From Polaromonas sp. JS666 (lineage in GTDB: Bacteria > Pseudomonadota > Gammaproteobacteria > Burkholderiales > Burkholderiaceae_C): a stretch of 64,000 nt of DNA. A program made the position numbers and the translations under genes. This document shows positions 21,053-30,656 of this stretch, piece after piece (the first letter of the stretch is position 1; each line of letters starts with the position of its first letter). Location of the stretch: positions 2,046,001 to 2,110,000 of the forward strand of contig NC_007948.1 of the NCBI RefSeq assembly GCF_000013865.1. The letters run 5' to 3'. The notes beneath the pieces were generated by a model, which was given only the letters and a program-made list of their open reading frames with translations, was not told where the DNA came from and ran no database searches.

Positions 21053-22264
21053 TCAGGGGCTCAGCAAGCGGTTGATGCGCTGCGCCGAACCAAATGCCAG
21101 CGTAAAGCCCAGTGCGCCGTGGCCCGTGTTGAATAGCAGGTTGCGAGGGCCTTTGGCGTGCTTGCCGATGATGGGCAAGCCGGTGGGCGTCGCCGGGCGC
21201 ATGCCGGCCCAGGGGCTCAGGTCCGCCAACGCGTTGCATTGCGGGAAAAGCATTTGGGTCGTGGCCTTCAGTGAGGCGATCTGGGCGGGGCAAACCGCGG
21301 TGTCATAGCCCGACAGCTCAGCCATGCCCGCCACCCGCAGGCGCGAGCCAATGCGCGCAAACACCACTTTGCGGGCACTGTCCGTGACGCTCACGGACGG
21401 TGCCGCGTGTGGCTCGTCGCCTACCTCCACCGTGATGCTGTAGCCCTTGAGCGGGTAGACGGGAAGGTGCACACCGAGCGTGCGGGCCAGGCGCGGGGAG
21501 TGGGCGCCCAGCGCCATCACATACTGGTCGGCCTCTACCGGGCCTTGCGGCGTGGCCGCAGCCACCACCGATCCACCGCGCAGCACCAAGTGCTCAATGG
21601 GCGAGCCGAGTAAAAACCGCACACCCTGGCGGCGCAGCACAGCCAGCAGCGCACGGCAGGTTTTCAGGCAGTCGGCGGCGCATTCACTGGGCGTGTAGAT
21701 GGCGCCGGCAATGTGCCGGTGGCGGCTTGCCAGCGCAGGCTCGATCTCCACGCAGCGGTCGGCGCCCACGGCTTCCTGCCTGCTGCCCAACTCGCGCTGC
21801 AGCAGCATTTGCCGGTGCGCGGCCGCGAACGACGGCTGGTCCGGATACAGCACCAGCTTGCCGGTGGTGGAAAAATCGCAGTCCAGTTGCTCCTCGTTCA
21901 TCATGGCATCGAAGGTCTGCCGGCTGAGCGCCGCCAGTTCGAGCAGCCGGGCCGTGGTGCTGCGCGACGTGCTGCCCTTGCATGCGGCCAGAAACTGCGC
22001 GCCCCACAGCCATTGCCGTGGGTCCAGGCGGGGACGCAGCTTCAGCGGCGAAGTGGGCGAGAGCAGCAGGTTGGGGAGTTGCCGCCAGATGCCCGGATCA
22101 GCCAGCGGCTGAACGTAGGAATAACTCAGTTGCGCACCGTTGCCGCCGCTGGCGCCGCTGCCCGGATCGGCACGGTCAAGCACCGTGACCTCGTGGCCGG
22201 CGCGGCGCAAGCTGTAGGCCGTGGCCAGTCCGACGATTCCCGCACCGAGCACGCAGACATGCAT
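21053..22264 (-). CDS. dadA: D-amino acid dehydrogenase, DadA-like FAD enzyme
   Basis: FAD-dependent, membrane-associated dehydrogenase that oxidises D-amino acids to 2-oxo acids and ammonia. 403 residues. N-terminal Rossmann loop VLGAGIVGLATAYSLRRAG (GAGIVG at 7-12), then the DadA-type sequence GASGGNGAQLSYSYVQPLADP, and near the C-terminus WAGMRPATPTGLPIIG and NTGHGALGFTLAFGS. It is divergent from the binding-protein gene and close to an Asp/Glu-type racemase, consistent with racemise-then-oxidise catabolism. Confidence 0.88.
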   Translation of the reverse strand: MHVCVLGAGIVGLATAYSLRRAGHEVTVLDRADPGSGASGGNGAQLSYSYVQPLADPGIWRQLPNLLLSPTSPLKLRPRLDPRQWLWGAQFLAACKGSTSRSTTARLLELAALSRQTFDAMMNEEQLDCDFSTTGKLVLYPDQPSFAAAHRQMLLQRELGSRQEAVGADRCVEIEPALASRHRHIAGAIYTPSECAADCLKTCRALLAVLRRQGVRFLLGSPIEHLVLRGGSVVAAATPQGPVEADQYVMALGAHSPRLARTLGVHLPVYPLKGYSITVEVGDEPHAAPSVSVTDSARKVVFARIGSRLRVAGMAELSGYDTAVCPAQIASLKATTQMLFPQCNALADLSPWAGMRPATPTGLPIIGKHAKGPRNLLFNTGHGALGFTLAFGSAQRINRLLSP

Positions 22265-22384
22265 GAAAGTCCTTTTGCTTTTGGAAAGAGCGTCACTTTA
22301 CGCAGCGCTGGCAGGTTTGAACAATGCTGAATTCACCACCGCCCATGACCTGTGGTTATGCCCGTGGGCCCGACGCACCGGAAT

Positions 22385-22417
22385 GGGTAAACCATGAGTT
22401 TTTGGCATGGGTTTGCC
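22385..22417. promoter_or_regulatory. Imperfect inverted repeat in dadA/binding-protein spacer
   Basis: GGGTAAACCATG and CATGGGTTTGCC face each other across a 9-bp gap inside the 246-bp divergent spacer. Position and form fit a shared operator; the protein that would bind is not known. Confidence 0.35.
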
Positions 22418-22510
22418 GTGAAAATGAATGGCACGCATCCTGCTCATGTTCCTACACTGGCAATGCCTTCTTCCTGAAATTCCCAACTCCCTGCTCCCGA
22501 AAGGACTCGC

Positions 22511-23395
22511 ATGAAATTCTCGACCCTCATGACCGCCGTGCTGCTGACCGCAGGCCTGGCCGCCACCGCCAGCGCGCAGACGCTGAAAAAAGTGGCCGAC
22601 AGCAACAAGATTACCGTGTCTTACCGCGAGGCGTCGGTGCCTTTCAGCTACCTGATTGGTTCGACCAAGGCGGTGGGCTTTTCGGTCGAGCTGACCGAAG
22701 CCATCATTGACGACGTGCGCAAGAAGGTCAAAAAGCCCAATCTGGAAGTGGCCTACATGCCCGTGACGTCCCAGAACCGTATCCCGCTGCTGGTCAACGG
22801 AACCTACGACCTGGAGTGCGGCTCGACGACGAACAATTCGGCGCGCGGCAAGGACGTGGCTTTCTCCATCAACATGTTTTACACCGGCACGCGCCTTCTG
22901 ACCAAGAAGACCTCGGGCGTCAAGAACTACGCCGACCTGACCAAGAAAACCGTTGCGAGTACCACAGGCACCACGAACGCCCAGGTGATTCGCAAGTACA
23001 ACACTGAAAAAAACCTGGACATGCAGCTGATCCTCGGCAAGGACCATGACGACTCGCTGCTTCTGGTGGAAAGCGATCGCGCCATGGCTTTCGCCATGGA
23101 CGACATCCTGCTGTTCGGCCTGATGGCCAACTCCAAGAACCCGGCTGCCTTGCAGGTGGTGGGTGACTCGCTGCAGGTTGAGCCCTATGCCTGCATGCTG
23201 CGCAAGGACGACCCGGAGTTCAAGAAACTGGTGGATGGGACCATTACGCGCCTGATGAAGTCCGGCGAATTCACGAAGCTGTATGCCAAGTGGTTCGAGT
23301 CACCCATGCCTCCAAAAGGCACGAACCTCGGCCTGCCCATGAGTCAGCAGCTCAAGGACAACCTGAAGGCGATGAGCGACAAGCCTGCCACGTAA
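22511..23395 (+). CDS. Amino-acid ABC transporter substrate-binding protein (orphan)
   Basis: Periplasmic binding protein (SBP_bac_3 fold), 294 residues. The signal peptide is cleaved after ATASA (residue 22). Conserved core: YREASVPFSYLIG, the TYDLECGSTTNNSARGKDVAFS ligand loop and FAMDDILLFGL. This resembles the glutamate/aspartate GltI-type group. No permease or ATPase gene follows, so it must use a transporter encoded elsewhere. Divergent from dadA and followed by the racemase gene, which suggests an acidic amino acid as ligand (inference). Confidence 0.88.
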   Translation: MKFSTLMTAVLLTAGLAATASAQTLKKVADSNKITVSYREASVPFSYLIGSTKAVGFSVELTEAIIDDVRKKVKKPNLEVAYMPVTSQNRIPLLVNGTYDLECGSTTNNSARGKDVAFSINMFYTGTRLLTKKTSGVKNYADLTKKTVASTTGTTNAQVIRKYNTEKNLDMQLILGKDHDDSLLLVESDRAMAFAMDDILLFGLMANSKNPAALQVVGDSLQVEPYACMLRKDDPEFKKLVDGTITRLMKSGEFTKLYAKWFESPMPPKGTNLGLPMSQQLKDNLKAMSDKPAT

Positions 23396-23571
23396 TTCCG
23401 AATTCCGGCGAGGCGGGGTTCGCATCATGCCTTGCTGACCGCGCTGTGCTGGCCTCGCGCAAGGCCGCACAGCCCTCACATCAAACAACAAGTCGGGTTT
23501 CAGCCCCACCGGCCAAGCCGGGGGCCTTGGCGCGAGCATGCGCGCCGGTTTTCCAGGGGCGGCACCACATC

Positions 23572-24327
23572 ATGAACGGGCTTATGCACAAGACAAGGGT
23601 TGTAGGTATTCTGGGCGGCATGGGGCCGGCCGCCGGCGCGGACTTCGCCCGGCTGTTTGTACAGGCCTGCGCGGACCGCATGCGCGAGCAGGGTATCCCG
23701 GTGTCGGACCAGGCATTTCCCGAGCACTGGCTGGCGCAGGTGCCGGTGCCGGACCGCAGCACGGCTCTCGAATCGCCCGGCCCGGGCGGGCACCAGCCGC
23801 TGGACCCGATGCTGCAGGCCATGGGCAAGCTGGCCGCGTTGGGAGCCTCCACGGTGGCGGTGGCCTGCAACACGGCGCATGCCTGGCATGCTGAACTGCA
23901 AGAGCGCTTTCCGCAGCTCGAAGTGCTGCATGTGGCACGCGAAGTGGCCCAGGCACTCGCCAGCCGCGGTGTGCGTGAAGTGGGCTTGCTGGCCACAGAA
24001 GGTACCTACCGCGCCGGGCTGTATGACCAGGCGCTGCGCCAGGCCGGACTGCAATGCCACATTCCGCTGGCCGAAGAACGCGAGCGCTTGATGGACGGTA
24101 TCTACCACGGCGTCAAGGTGGGCAACATGGCGCTGGCCCGAGACTGCTTTGCCAGCGTGGCCCAGGCGCTCGCCCGGCGGCACGGGCTGTCGACGCTGGT
24201 GCTGGGGTGTACGGAAATTCCGCTGGCGCTCGGCGCTGTTCCGGAAATGGATGAGCTGGATCTGGTGGACCCGGCGGCCTTGCTGGCGCGGGCGCTGGCG
24301 CAACGGGCCTATGCGGTGCTTACCTGA
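23572..24327 (+). CDS. Aspartate/glutamate racemase family protein
   Basis: 251 residues from ATG 23572 (MNGLMHKTRVVGILGGMGP); the upstream extension of the frame to 23290 overlaps the binding-protein gene and is rejected. The cofactor-independent racemase motifs are present: GILGGMGPAAGADF and the two catalytic Cys, C99 in AVACNTAHAW and C213 in VLGCTEIPLALG. Both catalytic residues intact suggests a true racemase (YgeA/aspartate racemase group). Together with dadA it could convert L- to D-amino acid for oxidation. Confidence 0.88.
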   Translation: MNGLMHKTRVVGILGGMGPAAGADFARLFVQACADRMREQGIPVSDQAFPEHWLAQVPVPDRSTALESPGPGGHQPLDPMLQAMGKLAALGASTVAVACNTAHAWHAELQERFPQLEVLHVAREVAQALASRGVREVGLLATEGTYRAGLYDQALRQAGLQCHIPLAEERERLMDGIYHGVKVGNMALARDCFASVAQALARRHGLSTLVLGCTEIPLALGAVPEMDELDLVDPAALLARALAQRAYAVLT

Positions 24328-24490
24328 ATGCTCGCATAGCCGGAAAAATATAGCGAAGCAACAGTGCCTGCCCCGTGAGGCGGGCATTGGGCATCTGCAG
24401 GACTCGAAAAGCGCCAGCGTAAAACCGGACGCAACAGTCCATTCTTCGCCGCCCGGTGGCAGCGACCTCAGGCAATTGCTGATCTGGTGT

Positions 24491-24537
24491 TGAAACATTT
24501 GTGCTGTATATTATGAGAAATTGATTCAAATGTTTCA
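24491..24537 (+). promoter_or_regulatory. Perfect 11-bp inverted repeat around the rpiR promoter
   Basis: TGAAACATTTG (24491-24501) and CAAATGTTTCA (24527-24537) are exact inverted copies, 36 bp centre to centre. A TATA-rich -10-like region (24507-24513) lies between them, and the right arm runs into the ATG at 24537. This is the arrangement of an autorepressor that loops or brackets its promoter. Confidence 0.7.
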
Positions 24538-25442
24538 TGACCGCCTCTTCCCTGTTTGCCAAAGTCCCGCTTGACGGCCTGAGTCCGGAGCTGCTGCGTG
24601 CCGCGCGCTGGATTGAAGCGCATCCGCGCGAGGTGGCGCTGCATTCGATGCGCGAATGTGCGCGCCGTGCCGGGCTGGCGCCAGCGACGCTGACCCGCCT
24701 TTCACAGGCGCTGGGGTTCAACGGTTTTGACGCGATCAAAAATCTTTGCCAGGAGTCTTTTGCGGCGCAGGCGGGTTACGCCGGGCGGGCCGAAGTTTTG
24801 CAGGCCAGCGCGCGGCACAGCAAGGACTGGCTGGCGGTCTTGAATGAAACCCAGCACGCCAACACGGCGTCTATCGGCGGGCTGAACCAGCGCGGGCAGC
24901 TGGAGGCCGCGGCCGATGCAATGCTTAAAGCCCGACGCATCTATTTTCTGGGTCTGCGCGCCAGCCACGGCCTGGCGCTGCACCTGCACTACACCTATGG
25001 TTTGTTGGCGTCCAACGGGGTTCTGGTGCAGGGGCTGGGCGGCACGCTGAGCGACCAGATCGGCGAGATGGGCCGCGGTGATCTGCTGGTCGCGATGTCG
25101 CTGGCGCCCTACACCCGGCAGACGGTGGATGCCGTTGCGCAGGCGCTGGGGCAGGGTGTCGACCTGATGGTGCTGACCGACAGCGCACTGTCGCCGATTG
25201 CCCGCTCAGCAGCCCATACCTTGCTGTTCCGTGCCGACAGCCCTTCGTATTTCCAGTCCATGGTCGGTGCGCTGGCGCTGGCCGAAGCACTGGCCGCCGC
25301 CGTGGCGGTGCGCGGCGGCCGCAAGGTGCTGGCGCGCCTGCAGTCCCGGCAAAACCGGCTGGACAACGAGGGCGCCTACTGGGACAAGCTGGCCGACAAG
25401 CCGGTGCCCGTCCATCCATTGAGTTTCCCGGCGAGGAAATGA
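24537..25442 (+). CDS. MurR/RpiR-family regulator with SIS domain
   Basis: 301 residues. The N-terminal HTH_6 domain (to about residue 80) contains the typical ARRAGLAPATLTRLSQALGFNGF. The C-terminal SIS domain (about 120-260) contains RIYFLGLRASHGLALHLHY and the GDLLVAMSLAPYTRQT loop, which usually senses a phosphosugar or small metabolite. Its stop overlaps the aminotransferase start by 4 bp, so it is co-expressed with the genes it probably controls. No ribosome site precedes the ATG; the transcript may be nearly leaderless. Confidence 0.9.
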   Translation: MTASSLFAKVPLDGLSPELLRAARWIEAHPREVALHSMRECARRAGLAPATLTRLSQALGFNGFDAIKNLCQESFAAQAGYAGRAEVLQASARHSKDWLAVLNETQHANTASIGGLNQRGQLEAAADAMLKARRIYFLGLRASHGLALHLHYTYGLLASNGVLVQGLGGTLSDQIGEMGRGDLLVAMSLAPYTRQTVDAVAQALGQGVDLMVLTDSALSPIARSAAHTLLFRADSPSYFQSMVGALALAEALAAAVAVRGGRKVLARLQSRQNRLDNEGAYWDKLADKPVPVHPLSFPARK

Positions 25443-26788
25443 GTTTTATGGCCACAGTTCCTACCCATGTATTTCACCGGAACTTGCAGAACACGCCACC
25501 GGTGGCGGTCAGCGGGCAGGGTGTTTACCTGACCGATGCACAAGGCAAAAGGTATATCGACGCTTCCGGCGGCGCAGCGGTGTCGTGCCTGGGGCATGGG
25601 CATCCGGACGTGCTGGCCGCCATGCATGCGCAGATCGACAAGCTGGCTTATGCGCACACCAGTTTTTTCACCACCGAAGTGGCCGAAGCCCTGGCCGACA
25701 AGCTGATCCAGACGGCACCGCAAGGCATGAGCCATGTGTATTTCGTCAGCGGCGGCTCGGAGGCGATGGAGGCTGCCCTCAAAATGGCGCGCCAGTATTT
25801 TGTCGAGATCGGCCAGCCGCAGCGTCAGCACTTCATCGCGCGCCGGCAGAGCTACCACGGCAATACCCTGGGTGCGCTGGCCATTGGCGGCAACCCCTGG
25901 CGGCGCGAGCCGTTTGCCCCCATCCTGATAGAGGCCACCCATCTGTCGCCCTGCTACCCCTACCGCGAGCAGCAGGCCGGCGAGACGCCCGGGCAGTATG
26001 GCTTGCGTCTGGCACAGGAGCTGGAGCAGGCTATTTTTGAAAAAGGCGCGGACCGTGTGATTGCCTTTGTTGCGGAAACCGTGGGTGGCGCAACCGCCGG
26101 CGTGTTGGCGCCCGTGCCCGGCTACTTCAAGGCGGTGCGCGAGGTCTGCGACCGCTACGGCGTGTTGCTGATACTCGATGAAGTCATGTGCGGTATGGGC
26201 CGCACCGGCACATTACATGCCTGCGAGCAGGAGGGTGTGCTGCCCGATCTGCTGGCGGTGGCCAAGGGGCTGGGCGGTGGTTACCAGCCGATTGGTGCGG
26301 TGCTGGCTCAGGCCAACATTGTCGATGCGATGCGTGATGGTTCCGGCTTTTTTCAGCACGGCCACACCTACCTGGGTCACGCGGTAGCGTGTGCGGCGGC
26401 GCTGGCCGTGCAGCAGGTGATTGAGCGGGACCAACTGCTGGCGCAGGTGCGTGTGCGCGGCGGGTTTTTGCAGCAGCTGATGCGCAGCAACTGGGGCGAA
26501 CATCCCCATGTGGGGGACATCCGGGGGCGCGGCCTGTTCTGGGGCATCGAGCTGGTGCAGGAGCGTGCCAGCAAGACACCGTTTGACCCGGCACGCAAGC
26601 TGCATGCACGGATCAAGCAGGAGGCGATGGCGCGTGGCTTGATGGTTTACCCGATGGGCGGCACCGTTGATGGTCGTTATGGTGATCATGTTTTGCTGGC
26701 GCCGCCTTTCATTGCCAGCGAAGCGGAACTGACCATGATGGTTGAGCGCCTGGGTTCGGCGATGGATGCCGCGATAGCGGCAGCGTAA
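25439..26788 (+). CDS. Class III PLP aminotransferase, substrate unknown
   Basis: 449 residues, fold type I, omega-aminotransferase group. Motifs: [46 protein letters not shown], the Asp of [14 protein letters not shown] and the PLP lysine near residue 276 in [17 protein letters not shown]. Such enzymes use omega- or beta-amino acids, polyamines, taurine-like compounds or acetylornithine. Placement between an RpiR regulator and a TAXI-TRAP importer suggests it transaminates the imported compound. 4-bp overlap with rpiR. Confidence 0.85.
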   Translation: MSFMATVPTHVFHRNLQNTPPVAVSGQGVYLTDAQGKRYIDASGGAAVSCLGHGHPDVLAAMHAQIDKLAYAHTSFFTTEVAEALADKLIQTAPQGMSHVYFVSGGSEAMEAALKMARQYFVEIGQPQRQHFIARRQSYHGNTLGALAIGGNPWRREPFAPILIEATHLSPCYPYREQQAGETPGQYGLRLAQELEQAIFEKGADRVIAFVAETVGGATAGVLAPVPGYFKAVREVCDRYGVLLILDEVMCGMGRTGTLHACEQEGVLPDLLAVAKGLGGGYQPIGAVLAQANIVDAMRDGSGFFQHGHTYLGHAVACAAALAVQQVIERDQLLAQVRVRGGFLQQLMRSNWGEHPHVGDIRGRGLFWGIELVQERASKTPFDPARKLHARIKQEAMARGLMVYPMGGTVDGRYGDHVLLAPPFIASEAELTMMVERLGSAMDAAIAAA

Positions 26789-26816
26789 AGATTTTTTTAC
26801 AACCTGGAGAACTGAA

Positions 26817-27833
26817 ATGAGCAAGAAGTTCGCATTGAGCGCATTGAGCGCCTTGAGCACATCGGGCGCCGCGAGTGTCGCAAGTATTGGAATTGCGATG
26901 ATCGCTGCCCTGATGTCTGCGCCGGCATTTGCCCAGCAGAAGTTTGTCACCATAGGCACCGGTGGCGTGACGGGTGTGTATTACGCGGCGGGCGGCGCCA
27001 TTTGCCGCCTGGTCAACAAGGACCGCGCCAAACACGGCATCCGCTGCTCGGTCGAGTCCACCGGGGGTTCGGTGTTCAACGTCAACACCATCAAGGCCGG
27101 CGAGCTTGATTTCGGTTTTTCGCAGTCGGACGTGCAGTACAACGCCGTGAAGGGTACAGGCCAGTACAAGGATGCTGGCGCCTACGGCGATTTGCGCGCC
27201 GTGTTTGCGGTACACCCCGAACCCTTCACCGTGGTCGCCCGCAAGGAGGCCAACATCACGAAGTTCGAGGACTTCAAGGGCAAACGTTTCAACGTCGGCA
27301 ACCCTGGTTCGGGTACGCGTTCCTCGATGGAGGAATTGCTGGTAGGGATGGGCTGGAAGCTCGGCGATTTTTCGCTGGCCTCCGAGCTGAAGGCCGATGA
27401 GCACGGCCCGGCCCTGTGCGACGGCAAGATCGACGGGTTCTATTACGCGGTGGGCCACCCCAGCGCCAATATCCAGGACCCGACCACTACCTGCGGCGCC
27501 AAGCTGGTGTCGCTCACCGGTCCGGTGATTGACAAGCTGGTGGCCGACAAGCCTTATTACGCCAAGGTCACGATTCCCGCCGGCCTGTACCCCAACAACC
27601 CGCAGCCCACCATGACCTACGGTGTGCTGGCCACGGTCGTCACCTCCAGCAAGACACCGGCCGAAACCGTTTACCAGGTGACCAAGGCCTTGTTTGACAA
27701 CTTCGACGAGTTCAAAAAACTGCACCCGGCGCTGGCCAACCTCAACCCGCAGAACATGATCAAAGATGGCCTGAGCGCACCGCTGCATGAAGGTGCTGTG
27801 CGCTACTACAAGGAAAAAGGCTGGATCAAATAA
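26817..27833 (+). CDS. TAXI-family TRAP transporter binding protein
   Basis: Periplasmic extracytoplasmic solute receptor, 338 residues. A long signal peptide ends at AFA (about residue 39). The family core begins [24 protein letters not shown] and continues ECxSTGGS-type and [11 protein letters not shown] segments, typical of TAXI receptors that bind glutamate-like and other acidic or amino compounds. It is 28 bp after the aminotransferase and is followed by a terminator-like hairpin before the permease gene. Confidence 0.93.
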   Translation: MSKKFALSALSALSTSGAASVASIGIAMIAALMSAPAFAQQKFVTIGTGGVTGVYYAAGGAICRLVNKDRAKHGIRCSVESTGGSVFNVNTIKAGELDFGFSQSDVQYNAVKGTGQYKDAGAYGDLRAVFAVHPEPFTVVARKEANITKFEDFKGKRFNVGNPGSGTRSSMEELLVGMGWKLGDFSLASELKADEHGPALCDGKIDGFYYAVGHPSANIQDPTTTCGAKLVSLTGPVIDKLVADKPYYAKVTIPAGLYPNNPQPTMTYGVLATVVTSSKTPAETVYQVTKALFDNFDEFKKLHPALANLNPQNMIKDGLSAPLHEGAVRYYKEKGWIK

Positions 27834-27857
27834 ATTCCTTCCGATGTCAACGAGCCG

Positions 27858-27889
27858 GGCCGGGAGCGTCATGTCTCCTGGCCTTTTTT
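27858..27889 (+). terminator. Hairpin with T6 between TAXI receptor and permease genes
   Basis: GGCCGGGAG (27858-27866) pairs with CTCCTGGCC (27875-27883, one G-U pair), followed by TTTTTT. It probably lets partial read-through give more receptor than permease. Confidence 0.75.
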
Positions 27890-27923
27890 AATAGAAGAAT
27901 AAAGACGGTATGGAAGGGCGGTG

Positions 27924-30578
27924 ATGGCGCAACTCGAAAAATACTCCCCCGAAAAACTCGATCAACTCGTCAAGGAAGTTGACCTGGGCGGGCGTGAGCC
28001 CGGCGGCAAGATCGGGCTGGGTCTGGCCGCTCTTGCGGCGGCGTGGTCACTGTTCCAGGTCTGGTATGCCTCGCCGCTGCCCTTTATCTTCGGCTTCGGC
28101 ATTCTGAACGACACCGAGGCACGCGCCATCCATCTTGCATTTGCGATTTTTCTGGCCTTCTGCGCCTTTCCCGCCTTCAACCATTCGTCGCGCACCATCA
28201 TTCCCTGGTCGGACTGGTTGCTCGCGCTGGTGGGTGCTTTTTGCGGTGCCTACCTTTTTCTGTTTTACAACCAGTTGGCGCTGCGGCCGGGCTCGCCGAC
28301 GACGATGGACATCGTGATCGGCGTGACCGGCGTAGCCGTCATGCTGGAGGCGACGCGCCGGGCCATGGGCTTTGGCATGCTGGTGACCACGGGCCTGTTC
28401 ATGGCCTTCGTGTTCCTCGGCCCCTACATGCCCGAGGTGTTGCAACACCGCGGTGCTTCGCTGTCGCGCTTCATCTCGCACATGTGGCTGACCACCGAGG
28501 GCGTCTACGGTGTGGCGCTGGGTGTGTCGGTGCAATTCATTTTCCTGTTTGTGTTGTTTGGCACCTTGCTGGACATTGCCGGCGCCGGCAATTACATGCT
28601 GCAGGTGTCGCTGGCCACCTTGGGTCACCTGCGCGGCGGCCCGGCCAAGGTGGCGGTGGTGTCGTCGGCGCTCAATGGCATTGTGTCCGGCTCGTCGGTG
28701 TCCAACGTGGTGTCGGGCGGCATCTTCACCATCCCGCTGATGAAGCGCACCGGCTACTCGGGCGTCAAGGCCGGCGCCATCGAAGCGGCCTCCTCGATCA
28801 ACGGACAGATCATGCCGCCGGTGATGGGCGCGGCGGCTTTCCTGATGGTTGAGTACGTGGGGATTCCGTACGCTGAGATCATCAAACACGCAGCGCTGCC
28901 GGCCGTCATTTCTTATGTGGCCTTGTTTTACATCGTGCATCTGGAGGCGCTGAAATATGACCTGAAGCCGCTGGTGCGTGAGCGCCAGCCCACCTGGCGC
29001 CAGCGTGTGCTGGGCTGGGCGCTTGGCCTGTCGGGTACCGCAGTGGCTGTCGCGGCTGTTTACTACGCTATCACCGCCGTGCAGGCGGTGGCGGGAGGTA
29101 TGGCGGGCTGGGCCCTGGCTGTGCTGGCCGGCGCGGCTTATATCGTGCTGATGGCGTATTCGTCGCGGTACCCGGGCATCGCCATCGACGACCCGCTGGC
29201 GCCGGATATCAAGCTGCCGCTGCCCTGGCCGACGGTGCGCGCCGGCTTGCACTTTTTCATTCCCATCGTGGTGCTGCTGTGGTGCCTGATGGTTGAAGAA
29301 CTGTCACCCGGCCTGTCTGCCTTCTGGGCCACCGCCACCGTCATGGTGATGGTGGTGTTGCAGCCTTTCATGCTGTCCGTCTTCCGCCCGAATGCCACAG
29401 CGGAGGTCGTGGCCTCCTCGGGCCAGGCAGAAGCGATGGCGTTCGCGTTGCAGCGCCAGAACCATGTGGTCAGCGCCTTGCAGCGCGGCGTAGCCGACCT
29501 GTGGCGCGGCCTGGTGCTGGGCGCGCGCAACATGATAGGCATCGGCGTGGCCTGCGCCAGTGCCGGCCTGATTGTCGGCGTCATCACGCTGACCGGCATG
29601 GGGCTGATGATGACCGACTTTGTCGAGTTGGTGTCGGCCGGCAATGTGCTGGTTATGTTGCTGCTGACGGCGCTGATCTGCCTGATCATCGGCGCCGGTG
29701 TGCCGACCACGGCCAACTACATTCTGGTGGCTACCCTGATGGCGCCGGTGATTGTGGAACTGGGCGGACGCAGCGGGTTGGTGATTCCGCTGATCGCCGT
29801 GCACCTGTTCGTTTTTTACTTCGGCATCCTGGCCGACGTGACGCCGCCGGTGGGGCTGGCGTCTTACGCCGCCGCGGCGATCTCCGGCGACGACCCGAAT
29901 GCCACCGGCTGGCAGGCCACCTGGTACAGCCTGCGCACCACCGTCCTGCCTTTCGTGTTCATCTTCAACCCGCAGATTTTGCTGATCGGCCTGGGCTCAT
30001 GGGTCGATGTGGTGCTGGTGTGTGTGACGGGCGTGGCTGCGTCATTGCTGTTTGCCGCGGCCACGATGAAATGGTTTCGCACCCGCTGCACCTGGCCGGA
30101 AGTTGCCATGCTGCTGCTGGCGACCTTCCTGTTCTTCCGACCTGACTGGGTGATTAACCAGTTCTCGCCCAAATACGTCAAGGCACCGGCCGCTGACATT
30201 TACAAGGTGGCTGATGGGCTGCATGCGGATGAATGGCTGGTGGTGGGCATTGCCGGCCAGACGCTGGACGGCGAGCCACTCACCAAAACAGTGGCGTTGC
30301 CGATGGGCGAGGGCGCCACGGGCAGGGAACGCCTGCGCGATGGCGGCGTGACGCTCAGCCAGCTGGGGCCCGACCTGGAGGTGGCGGCGGTCAAGTTTGG
30401 CAGCCGCGCGAAAAAGCTGGGTGTGGAGCAGGGCTACAAGCTGGTCGAGCTGAAGCTGCCGAACCCGGCCCGGCCCTCATCGCATTGGGTGTTCATCCCG
30501 GCCGCGCTGCTGGGCTGGCTGGTGTGGTGGTTGCAGGGGCTGAGGCTGCGCCGGGGCAGGGGGTTGGCACCCGCATGA
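27924..30578 (+). CDS. TRAP transporter fused permease (4TM/12TM)
   Basis: About 884 residues: fused small (DctQ-like) and large (DctM-like) membrane subunits typical of TAXI systems, driven by ion gradients. DctM signatures: GIVSGSSVSNVVSGGIFTIP and INGQIMPPVMGAAAFLMVEY, and in the second half GAGVPTTANYILVATLMAP and ADVTPPVGLASYAAA. After the last helices a soluble C-terminal segment (about residues 750-860, DUF3394-like) precedes a final hydrophobic span. GTG at 27921 directly before ATG 27924 is the alternative start. Partner of the receptor upstream. Confidence 0.92.
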   Translation: MAQLEKYSPEKLDQLVKEVDLGGREPGGKIGLGLAALAAAWSLFQVWYASPLPFIFGFGILNDTEARAIHLAFAIFLAFCAFPAFNHSSRTIIPWSDWLLALVGAFCGAYLFLFYNQLALRPGSPTTMDIVIGVTGVAVMLEATRRAMGFGMLVTTGLFMAFVFLGPYMPEVLQHRGASLSRFISHMWLTTEGVYGVALGVSVQFIFLFVLFGTLLDIAGAGNYMLQVSLATLGHLRGGPAKVAVVSSALNGIVSGSSVSNVVSGGIFTIPLMKRTGYSGVKAGAIEAASSINGQIMPPVMGAAAFLMVEYVGIPYAEIIKHAALPAVISYVALFYIVHLEALKYDLKPLVRERQPTWRQRVLGWALGLSGTAVAVAAVYYAITAVQAVAGGMAGWALAVLAGAAYIVLMAYSSRYPGIAIDDPLAPDIKLPLPWPTVRAGLHFFIPIVVLLWCLMVEELSPGLSAFWATATVMVMVVLQPFMLSVFRPNATAEVVASSGQAEAMAFALQRQNHVVSALQRGVADLWRGLVLGARNMIGIGVACASAGLIVGVITLTGMGLMMTDFVELVSAGNVLVMLLLTALICLIIGAGVPTTANYILVATLMAPVIVELGGRSGLVIPLIAVHLFVFYFGILADVTPPVGLASYAAAAISGDDPNATGWQATWYSLRTTVLPFVFIFNPQILLIGLGSWVDVVLVCVTGVAASLLFAAATMKWFRTRCTWPEVAMLLLATFLFFRPDWVINQFSPKYVKAPAADIYKVADGLHADEWLVVGIAGQTLDGEPLTKTVALPMGEGATGRERLRDGGVTLSQLGPDLEVAAVKFGSRAKKLGVEQGYKLVELKLPNPARPSSHWVFIPAALLGWLVWWLQGLRLRRGRGLAPA

Positions 30579-30656
30579 GCGCCGCCGGGCTGTCAGCCAA
30601 GTCAAGCGCAGGACTGGTCCGCGCCCCGCTGGCGCAAACAGCCACAAAACATGGCA

